Source of the DNA: JOPF136 sp035517515
GTDB taxonomy: Bacteria > Acidobacteriota > Terriglobia > Acidiferrales > UBA7541
Reading direction: 5' to 3'
Length of the DNA: 19,074 bases
NCBI GenBank assembly: GCA_035517515.1
Contig: DATIYQ010000137.1
Coordinates: 1-19,074 of the forward strand
Part shown: in pieces, positions 13,398-19,074 of the stretch
Position numbering within the stretch: position 1 is the stretch's first letter
Layout: each line of letters starts with the position of its first letter
Translations under genes and position numbers: made by a program
Notes under the pieces: generated by a model
Database searches by the model: none
Seen by the model: the letters and a program-made list of their open reading frames with translations, nothing else
What the model was told of the DNA's origin: nothing

Positions 13398-15407
13398 TTA
13401 GCGCGCGGTCCCCTGGGGCGGGTAATACACGCAGTAAAGGCGCAGCTCCACCGCCGGCCCGGCAAAACCCGCTGGGAGAGGATCGAAGGGGCCGGCATCG
13501 CGGATGGATTTCATGAGGGCGTTTTCCAGGAATTTCCAATGCGAACCCTTGGCGGTCGCAATCCCGGAGGCCGGAATCGAGCCATCCCGAAGGATCTTGA
13601 AATTCACTCCGGCTTTTGCTTCCTCGTCTCGCTTTGGCCGCTCTGGTATGGCCGCAAAGAGGTTCTTCTTGATCGTGGCCATCAAGGGGGCGAGATAACT
13701 CGTCAATTGCACGCCCGGGTTAGGGGTGAGCACTTCGTAGGCGAGACCGAGATAGGATTGCGGGTTTGGATTCGCCGCGGCTCCGGCCTGGCCTGGCAAT
13801 GCCTTGGAATCCCCGGCCGCAAATCGGCGGAAGAAGCTGCCCGGCTTCCACTCCGGCCGCGCGTCGCTATTGGCCACGTTGATCAGCAGTTCCCGCACAA
13901 TCTGCTCGTAGATCGCGGCGGCGCCGAGGTCCACGGGCTGCTCCAGGTCGTCGGAAGGCGCGTGGTAACGATTGGTCAGCCAGTCTTTGAACACTTTTTG
14001 TTCCGGCGATCCGGGCTCAAAACTGTAATCCATCTTCACCGCCGGAATGCCGCGCTGGATGAAGTTGTACTGGTCGCTGCGGATGAAGCGGTTGCGCAGC
14101 GGCTCCGGATCGGGCTGGGCCCGGAGGCCGTGCGCGGTGATGATTTGCCGTGCGCGGTCGCCCAGGTCTGAATCCGTCAGCCCGAGCACGCAAATCACTT
14201 TGGGCGGCAGGATGGGCAGGAACATATCCACGTTGATGTCCGCGACCAAGGAATCCGCGGGCACGGTGGGATGCGCGGCGAAATAGCGCGAGCCCAGCAG
14301 GCCCTTTTCTTCCGCAGTCACCCAAACGAACAGGAGCGAGCGGCGCAGTGCGGCCGGGTGGGCATGGAACGACGCCGCGAGATCCAGCAGCACCGCGCTG
14401 CCGGAGCCATCATCCATCGCGCCATTGTAAATGCGGTCGCCGTTGATGGGCTCTCCGATGCCCAGGTGGTCCAGGTGAGCGGAAAGCACTACATACTCGT
14501 TCTTGAGTTTGGGATCACTTCCCGGAATCGCCGCCACCAGGTTAGCCGATTCGAGCGTCTTTCTCTCCAAGGCGGCGCGCGACGAAAGACTCAGCGCGAG
14601 GGGAAACCTTGGGAGCGGCCTGCGGTCTTTGGCCAGCGGGGTCAGTTCACCAAAGGTGTGGCCGGAGCCGGCGAAAAGCTTCTCCGCCTGAGCGGGGTTG
14701 AAGACGATGGCCACCTTCATCCCGGCCGGATCTCGAAACTCCGCGCCGGCCAGGGCCATGGAAGGGTGCGTGCGGCTGAGCGACATGCGGCTCCACGGAA
14801 TGTCCATGGACGCCGGATTGGGGATGGACACCGTGCCCACCGCTCCCGCGCGAAGCAGCGCCTTGCCGCGTTCGGATGCCGATTGATAATGGGAGGCCAG
14901 AGCGGCGGGAATCTCCGCGGGAGACCCGGAAATATAGACGGCGATTTTCCCCTTCAGATCCAAGCGCGCAAAGTCGTCGTAATTGTTCTCCGGCACCTGC
15001 AGGCCGTAGCCCACGAAGACCAATGGGGCACGAACTTCGGGGGCCAGATCGGTGCGCGTGGAAAAATAGGCGTCGTCGCCCAGCACCAGCGGCTCGCTCG
15101 ATCCATGGCCCTCCAGGGTCAGGCTCGAGTCCTTCTCGACAATCTGGCGGGTGACGAATTCCACCCGCTGTTCAAAGCCATTGGCGCCGGCGGGCCGCAC
15201 GCCGTACGATTCGAGCTGCTTGATGATGAAAGCCTGGGCGCGGCGCAGCCCTTCGCTTCCGGTTTCCCGGCCCTCCATGTGGTCGTCAGCCAGGACGCGC
15301 ACATCCTCCCACCAGGATTTGCCGTCAAAGAGCAGGGCATTTTGCTGTTGGGCGAAGAGTCCGAAGGCCACGCACAGCAGCCCGCAGGCGAGAGTCGAGG
15401 GCTTCAT
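13398..15407 (-). CDS. Secreted M28 metallopeptidase with PA insert and TonB-C-like tail
   Basis: A 669-aa exported zinc aminopeptidase-type enzyme. A signal peptide lies at 1-19 (MKPSTLACGLLCVAFGLFA). An N-terminal lid region and protease-associated (PA)-like insert follow (about 30-290, with PLVFVGYGL and LKGKIAVYISG). The M28 core at 290-510 shows HLDH (311-314), MDDGSG (331-336), EEKGLLGS with Glu366/367, NVDM (392-395) and YHAPSDD with His482: all two-zinc ligands and the catalytic Glu are present. Residues 565-665 (YLAPLMATIKKNL, VNFKILRDGSIP, LPAGFAG, LRLYCVYYP) fit a TonB/TolA C-terminal-like domain, unusual behind a peptidase. ATG at 15405-15407 is chosen because the signal peptide begins there; the frame is open to 15665 without coding character. 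It probably digests peptides in the periplasm or outside the cell. The acyl-CoA synthetase gene follows after 30 nt. Confidence 0.92.
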   Translation of the reverse strand: MKPSTLACGLLCVAFGLFAQQQNALLFDGKSWWEDVRVLADDHMEGRETGSEGLRRAQAFIIKQLESYGVRPAGANGFEQRVEFVTRQIVEKDSSLTLEGHGSSEPLVLGDDAYFSTRTDLAPEVRAPLVFVGYGLQVPENNYDDFARLDLKGKIAVYISGSPAEIPAALASHYQSASERGKALLRAGAVGTVSIPNPASMDIPWSRMSLSRTHPSMALAGAEFRDPAGMKVAIVFNPAQAEKLFAGSGHTFGELTPLAKDRRPLPRFPLALSLSSRAALERKTLESANLVAAIPGSDPKLKNEYVVLSAHLDHLGIGEPINGDRIYNGAMDDGSGSAVLLDLAASFHAHPAALRRSLLFVWVTAEEKGLLGSRYFAAHPTVPADSLVADINVDMFLPILPPKVICVLGLTDSDLGDRARQIITAHGLRAQPDPEPLRNRFIRSDQYNFIQRGIPAVKMDYSFEPGSPEQKVFKDWLTNRYHAPSDDLEQPVDLGAAAIYEQIVRELLINVANSDARPEWKPGSFFRRFAAGDSKALPGQAGAAANPNPQSYLGLAYEVLTPNPGVQLTSYLAPLMATIKKNLFAAIPERPKRDEEAKAGVNFKILRDGSIPASGIATAKGSHWKFLENALMKSIRDAGPFDPLPAGFAGPAVELRLYCVYYPPQGTAR

Positions 15408-15445
15408 CGGTTCCGGGCGCCTCCGAGGCAGATCAACCGGCACGA

Positions 15446-15454
15446 AGCATAGCA
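15446..15454 (-). promoter_or_regulatory. Possible extended -10 promoter of the peptidase operon
   Basis: The minus strand reads TGCTATGCT (TGn plus a 4/6 match to TATAAT). Transcription would start near 15439, giving a leader of about 32 nt. No good -35 is seen. Confidence 0.3.
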
Positions 15455-15719
15455 AACCACAATCAGCGCTGCCAGCAATGGCCGCCGGTGGCCCGTGCCT
15501 GGTGACGGGCGGAGGAGCCACACCAATGGATGCAGCGCCCGGAATCTTGAATGGCTCAACCAGGCTCATTGACCCGCATGTTTTCAGTTGGGATCCTGTT
15601 GGCGGAGCGCGTAACCAAATGCAAATGGGCGGTTTCCCGGGCACGGTCCTCTCACCGGTCTCCACTCACGATTCACCAGGTACTGCATTAATGACAACGC
15701 GGCAAAAGGCCACTAGGAT
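15455..15719. other. Intergenic region between divergent peptidase and phosphodiesterase genes
   Basis: About 310 bp separate the two start codons. TTGACC followed by 17 nt and GATCCT on the plus strand (15577-15605) is a weak promoter candidate for the phosphodiesterase. No gene or repeat is supported. A minus-strand frame here merely extends the peptidase frame upstream. Confidence 0.4.
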
Positions 15720-16463
15720 ATGCGGTCAATGCGTCTGCCCTGGGTGATCGCGCACCGTGGCGCCTCTGCCGTGGCCCCGGAGAACACGATGGCCGCATTC
15801 CGCCGCGCGGTAGAGCTGGGCGCGGATTGCATCGAGACCGACCTGCACCTTTCCCGCGATGGCCGCCTGGTGATCCTCCATGACGCTACCCTGAATCGCA
15901 CCACCAACGGCGAAGGCCCGGTAAAAAACCTCACCCTGGCGGAGCTGCGCGAGCTGGATGCCGGCCGGTGGTTCAGCCAGCAGTTCGCCGGGGAGCGACT
16001 GCCCACCATCGAGGAGCTTCTGGATTTTGCCGGCCAGGTGGATTTGAGCCTGTATCTGGAGATTAAGGGAGGGGCGGGCTACGGAGTGGAGCGCGCGGTG
16101 ATCAGCGCCCTGCGCGGGCGGAAGGAATCAAAGGCCGCCGTGGTGCTGTGTTTCGATGCCTCCGTGCTGGACCGCATCCACCAGCTCGACCGCCTGGTGA
16201 TGACCGGGCTGCTGTTCGAGTCTGATCCGGAGGCCATGGTGCGCGAGGCCGTGCGTGTGGGCGCGCGCCAGATCGCCCCGCGCGGGGACTGCATCACGCC
16301 CGAACTGATCGCCGATGCGCACCGCCGGGGGCTGAAGCTGGTGGCCTGGACGGTCAACGAGCCCACACAGATGCGCGCCCTGGCGGCGGCCGGCATAGAC
16401 GGGATCATCACCAATCATCCCGACCGGCTGTCTGCCGTGCGCGATACGTTGCCCCCGAAGTAG
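15720..16463 (+). CDS. ugpQ: Glycerophosphodiester phosphodiesterase, cytoplasmic type
   Basis: Hydrolyses glycerophosphodiesters, the deacylation products of phospholipids, to glycerol 3-phosphate and an alcohol. This 247-aa TIM-barrel protein shows the GDPD signature: HRG at 12-14, APENT at 19-23, ETDLHLSRDG (Glu39 and Asp41 as metal ligands), LHDATLNRTTNG with catalytic His54, and LEIKGG (Glu114, Lys116). The end carries VAWTVNEP and GIDGIITNHPD, also typical. There is no signal peptide, so it is cytoplasmic like UgpQ rather than periplasmic like GlpQ. The start is ATG at 15720; a second ATG at 15729 with AGGA upstream is equally possible. Its last 56 bp overlap the end of convergent rsmA. 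Confidence 0.93.
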   Translation: MRSMRLPWVIAHRGASAVAPENTMAAFRRAVELGADCIETDLHLSRDGRLVILHDATLNRTTNGEGPVKNLTLAELRELDAGRWFSQQFAGERLPTIEELLDFAGQVDLSLYLEIKGGAGYGVERAVISALRGRKESKAAVVLCFDASVLDRIHQLDRLVMTGLLFESDPEAMVREAVRVGARQIAPRGDCITPELIADAHRRGLKLVAWTVNEPTQMRALAAAGIDGIITNHPDRLSAVRDTLPPK

Positions 16464-17256
16464 CCGCGGCCCGCCACACCGCGGCCAGTTGCGCCAGCGT
16501 CAGCTCCTCCGCCCGCGCCCCGGAGGGGGCCCCGGCGGCCTCCAGCCACCCCAAAGCCTGCGCGCGTGGCGCCAGCGATTGCAGATTGTTCAGAAGCTTT
16601 TTGCGTTTCTGCGCGAAGCAGGCTTGCACAAACCCCAGAAACTCTCCCGGGTCTTCGATTCCCAATTCCGCGCCTGCCCCTGGGGAACGAAGACGCACCA
16701 GGGCGGAAGTGACCTTGGGCGGCGGGCGGAACGCGCCCGGAGGGATGCGCAGCAGGATCTCCGGCCGGGTGTAAAACTGCGTGGCCACGGAAAGGTAACT
16801 GTACTCACGCGTGCGCGGCGCGGCCACCAGGCGCTCCGCCACCTCGCGTTGGATCACCACGCAGATCGCGGCGAGCCGCGCCGACAGCGGAAACAGCCGG
16901 TGGAGAATCGGCGAAGTGATGTAATACGGCAGGCTGCCGTAGACGGAAACGCGCCCGCCGCCCGCGTCCTGTTCCGCTTCCTGAATCGCCCCGGCCAGGT
17001 CCACTTTCAGGATGTCGCCCTGCAAGATGGAGAGGTTTGAGGCTTCCGCGGCGAGCCGGCGCAGGTGATGCACCAGCGGGGGGTCTTTCTCGATGGCGAT
17101 CACGCGGCGGGCCTGGCGCAGGAGCTGCGCGGTCATCTCTCCGCGGCCCGCGCCGATTTCGAGCCACACCTGCTCCGCGGATACCGCCAGCGCTTCCATC
17201 ACCCGCGTGCGCCACGCCCCATCCACCAGAAAGTGTTGTCCGAGCCGCTGGCCCAT
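16408..17256 (-). CDS. rsmA: 16S rRNA adenine-N6,N6 dimethyltransferase RsmA (KsgA)
   Basis: Dimethylates two adjacent adenines in the 3'-terminal hairpin of 16S rRNA during late 30S assembly. From the chosen start (282 aa): RLGQHFLVD at 4-12, SAM motif WLEIGAGRGEMT near 31-42, acidic AIEKD at 54-58, GDILKVD near 80, motif IV SLPYY at 108-112, and FRPPPKVTSALVRL and FAQKRKKLLNNL in the C-terminal part. Odd: motif IV is normally NLPY, and the Asn is Ser (codon AGC, one base from AAC). ATG at 17254-17256 is chosen because it leaves a 106-bp gap to divergent glgA; an ATG at 17334 would add 26 residues and leave 28 bp. TGTTACACT just before this start could be an extended -10 making a nearly leaderless mRNA. 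The C-terminal tail overlaps the phosphodiesterase gene antisense. Confidence 0.94.
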   Translation of the reverse strand: MGQRLGQHFLVDGAWRTRVMEALAVSAEQVWLEIGAGRGEMTAQLLRQARRVIAIEKDPPLVHHLRRLAAEASNLSILQGDILKVDLAGAIQEAEQDAGGGRVSVYGSLPYYITSPILHRLFPLSARLAAICVVIQREVAERLVAAPRTREYSYLSVATQFYTRPEILLRIPPGAFRPPPKVTSALVRLRSPGAGAELGIEDPGEFLGFVQACFAQKRKKLLNNLQSLAPRAQALGWLEAAGAPSGARAEELTLAQLAAVWRAAATSGATYRARQTAGRDDW

Positions 17257-17311
17257 GGCGCCGGAGTGTAACAGGATTTCAAAGAAGCGGGCGCGAAGGG
17301 AGCTGTTGTGA

Positions 17312-17340
17312 TTGACGCTGGAGGCCAGTTCCATTACCGT
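17312..17340 (+). promoter_or_regulatory. Possible promoter of glgA
   Basis: TTGACG (17312-17317), a 17-nt spacer and TACCGT (17335-17340). The -35 is good and the -10 is weak. A start near 17347 would give a short leader before the ATG at 17363. Confidence 0.3.
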
Positions 17341-17362
17341 GGGGCGTTCCGGTTAGCGGACC

Positions 17363-18808
17363 ATGAGAATCCTGTTTGCAGCTTCGGAAGCGCTACCGTT
17401 CGCAAAGACGGGCGGGCTGGCGGACGTGCTGGAGGGCCTGCCGCGGGCGCTGGCGGGCATGGGGCACGACGTGGCCGTGGTGCTGCCACGCTACCGCGGG
17501 GTGGGCACGCGGCAGACCGCGGTTGCCAGTTTGACCATTCCCGTCGGCCCGCGCATGCATTTTCCCGCCATCCGGGAAGGCGACCCGCTGCATGGGGTGC
17601 GCTACTTCTTTGTGGACGCCTCGGAGTTTTTCGAGCGTGGGGGCATCTACGGGGAGTGGGGCGGGGAATTCGGCGATAATCCGGAGCGCTTCGCTCTGTT
17701 CAGCCGGTCCGTGATCGAAGTCGCCAAACAGCTCTGGCATCCCGATGTCTTGCACTGCCACGACTGGCAGACAGCGCTCGTTCCCGTCCTGCTGCGCGGC
17801 CTCTATGGGTTCGACCCGGCATTCGCCCGCATTCCGGTGGTGTTCACGGTGCACAACATGGCCTACCAGGGGCGCTACGGCCGGGACATCATGTGGCGCA
17901 CCGGGCTGCCCGGCGACCTCTTCCACGTGAATGCCCTGGAGTTCTGGGGCGACGTGAATTTCCTGAAGGGCGGGCTGCTGTTCGCGGACTATCTGACCAC
18001 GGTCAGCCGCCGTTATGCGGAGGAGATCCAGACCCCGGAGTTCGGGTATGGCCTGGACGCGGTGGTGCGCGCGCGCTCCGCGCGGCTCGCCGGAATCCTG
18101 AACGGCGCGGATTACTCCACCTGGAACCCGGAGAACGACCGGTGGATCGCGGCCCATTATTCTTCTGTGGATCCGGCGAACAAGGCGATGTGCAAGCGCG
18201 ACCTGCTGCGTACCCTGCACCTCTCCTCGGAAAATCAGTCGCGCATGGTCATCGGAATCGTTTCGCGCTTCGTCGAGCAGAAGGGTTTTGACCTGATTGC
18301 ACAGGTGATCCGGGAATTCCTGGATGAAGACGTGTGCATCACCGCGCTGGGTTCCGGCGACCACCGTTACGAGATGTTTTTCCGCATGCTGGCGGATGCG
18401 CGGTCGGACCGCGTGGCGGTGCGCATCGGCTTCGATAACGTGCTGGCGCACAAGATCCAGGCCGGGGCGGACCTTTTCCTGATGCCCTCGCGGTACGAGC
18501 CCTGCGGCCTGAGCCAGATGTACGCCATGCGCTACGGCACCATCCCCCTGGTGCGCGCCACGGGCGGCCTGGACGATACGGTGCAGCCCTTCGAGCTCTC
18601 CAATCAGGAGGGCACCGGCTTCAAATTTTGGGACGCCAACGGCGCCGCGTTGCTGGATACCCTGCGCTGGGCGCTGCACTGCTTCCGCAACCAGCGCGCC
18701 TGGGCCAAACTGATGCACACCGCCATGGCCCAGAATTTTTCCTGGGAAGAAGCGGCACACAGTTATGTGGAAGTCTATGAGCGCGCGCGAGCTTTGCGCG
18801 CGGGCTGA
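17363..18808 (+). CDS. glgA: Glycogen synthase (ADP-glucose type, GT5)
   Basis: Extends alpha-1,4-glucan chains from ADP-glucose in the cytoplasm. This 481-aa protein has the family's usual length and order: MRILFAASEALPFAKTGGLADVL at the N-terminus with the KTGGL substrate-binding motif at 15-19, HCHDWQTALVP near 130, VFTVHNMAYQG near 160, LKGGLLFADYLTTVS near 207, GILNGADYSTWNP near 248, then the second Rossmann domain with IGIVSRFVEQKGFDL and the C-terminal SRYEPCGLSQMYAMRYGTIP and GGLDDTVQPF motifs that hold the conserved catalytic Glu. The ATG at 17363 fits the beginning of the first beta strand. No other glycogen gene is in the window. It is divergent from rsmA, and thioredoxin follows 95 nt later in the same direction. 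Confidence 0.96.
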   Translation: MRILFAASEALPFAKTGGLADVLEGLPRALAGMGHDVAVVLPRYRGVGTRQTAVASLTIPVGPRMHFPAIREGDPLHGVRYFFVDASEFFERGGIYGEWGGEFGDNPERFALFSRSVIEVAKQLWHPDVLHCHDWQTALVPVLLRGLYGFDPAFARIPVVFTVHNMAYQGRYGRDIMWRTGLPGDLFHVNALEFWGDVNFLKGGLLFADYLTTVSRRYAEEIQTPEFGYGLDAVVRARSARLAGILNGADYSTWNPENDRWIAAHYSSVDPANKAMCKRDLLRTLHLSSENQSRMVIGIVSRFVEQKGFDLIAQVIREFLDEDVCITALGSGDHRYEMFFRMLADARSDRVAVRIGFDNVLAHKIQAGADLFLMPSRYEPCGLSQMYAMRYGTIPLVRATGGLDDTVQPFELSNQEGTGFKFWDANGAALLDTLRWALHCFRNQRAWAKLMHTAMAQNFSWEEAAHSYVEVYERARALRAG

Positions 18809-18864
18809 CCGGGTAACGGGAAATCTGGTGTAACATCTAATAGGAAAGCGAGAAGGAAACCCTG

Positions 18865-18880
18865 GCCCGCCGCAGCGGGC
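18865..18880 (+). promoter_or_regulatory. Small perfect hairpin ahead of thioredoxin
   Basis: GCCCGC and GCGGGC pair perfectly around a CGCA loop, 23 nt before the thioredoxin ATG. There is no T-run after it (AAATCTC), so it is more likely a leader stem than a terminator of glgA. Confidence 0.35.
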
Positions 18881-18903
18881 AAATCTCAGAAAACGAGGAG
18901 AAC

Positions 18904-19074
18904 ATGTCAGAATCCGTAGGCCAAGTAAACGACGCCAACTTCAAATGCGACGTGATTGAAGCCAGCAAGACCCAGCCGGTGATGGTGGACTTCTGGGCGG
19001 AGTGGTGCCGCCCCTGCCTGATGCTCGGCCCCACGGTGGCCGAAGTCGCTCAGGAAAACGCCGGCAAAATTAAA
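18904..19074 (+). CDS. trxA: Thioredoxin, N-terminal part (runs off the right edge)
   Basis: The first 57 codons of a thioredoxin, a cytoplasmic disulfide reductase. Seen: beta-strand PVMVDFWAEW, then the active site WCRPC at residues 34-38, then LMLGPTVAEVAQENAGKIK. The fold and spacing are typical, but the usual WCGPC has Arg in place of Gly, and the following Lys is Leu. ATG at 18904 has GAGGAG three bases upstream; the 95-bp gap after glgA could hold its own promoter, which I could not place with confidence. The C-terminal half, including the cis-proline loop, lies outside the window, so a specialised thioredoxin-like protein is not excluded. Confidence 0.9.
   Translation, partial: MSESVGQVNDANFKCDVIEASKTQPVMVDFWAEWCRPCLMLGPTVAEVAQENAGKIK

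Noticed and set aside
15408..15665. Extra 86 N-terminal residues of the M28 peptidase
   Set aside because: A signal peptide starts exactly at the ATG at 15407; the upstream frame has no coding character.
17393..18760. Minus-strand frame of 455 codons opposite glgA
   Set aside because: glgA is unmistakable on the plus strand; this frame is a codon-bias shadow.

Overview
The window is GC-rich bacterial chromosome with about fourteen genes, read mostly on the minus strand. The base composition, the soil-type mix of large hybrid sensor kinase, PEGA-domain secreted protein and M28 peptidase, and the cluster of 'TAAAGCC'-type palindromes upstream of dinB suggest an Acidobacteriota chromosome. That assignment is an inference from style; no rRNA or other strong taxonomic marker is present. 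No tRNA, rRNA, CRISPR array, transposase or integrase was seen.

Left part (1-2560, minus strand): a Y-family polymerase (dinB) is followed 11-23 nt later by tcmP, a three-Cys-motif partner protein. Upstream of dinB lies a mosaic of perfect palindromes bounded by a 13-bp inverted repeat (2143-2273). Before that come a strong hairpin (2330-2390) and a near-consensus sigma-70 promoter (2413-2442) pointing at dinB. A LexA-like direct repeat sits in that promoter's spacer.

Next (2562-4150): a CDP-alcohol phosphatidyltransferase on the minus strand and, divergent from it, a response regulator fused to an RsbW-like ATPase on the plus strand. The transferase's conserved N-terminus extends upstream of every standard start codon.

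Signalling and lipid block (4177-10699, minus strand): a three-domain acyl-AMP ligase / acyl carrier / PlsC acyltransferase protein comes first, then a hybrid histidine kinase (GAF-PAS-HisKA-HATPase-REC-REC-HPt), then a lower-GC zinc-ribbon protein of unknown function whose start overlaps the kinase stop.

Right part (10815-19074): a secreted PEGA-domain protein (plus) converges on an operon of an M28 peptidase with a TonB-C-like tail and a second acyl-CoA-synthetase-like ligase (minus). A cytoplasmic glycerophosphodiesterase (plus) follows, its 3' end overlapping that of convergent rsmA (minus). Glycogen synthase glgA (plus) comes next, and a thioredoxin with an unusual WCRPC active site runs off the right edge.

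Four genes concern phospholipids or fatty-acid activation (CDP-alcohol transferase, ligase-ACP-PlsC, second ligase, glycerophosphodiesterase). They lie in separate transcription units, so a common pathway is only suggested. I see no complete defence or mobile system. The best candidates for something less ordinary are the dinB-tcmP pair with its elaborate leader, the structured transcript at 2290-2406, the kinase-coupled zinc-ribbon protein and the M28-TonB-C fusion.
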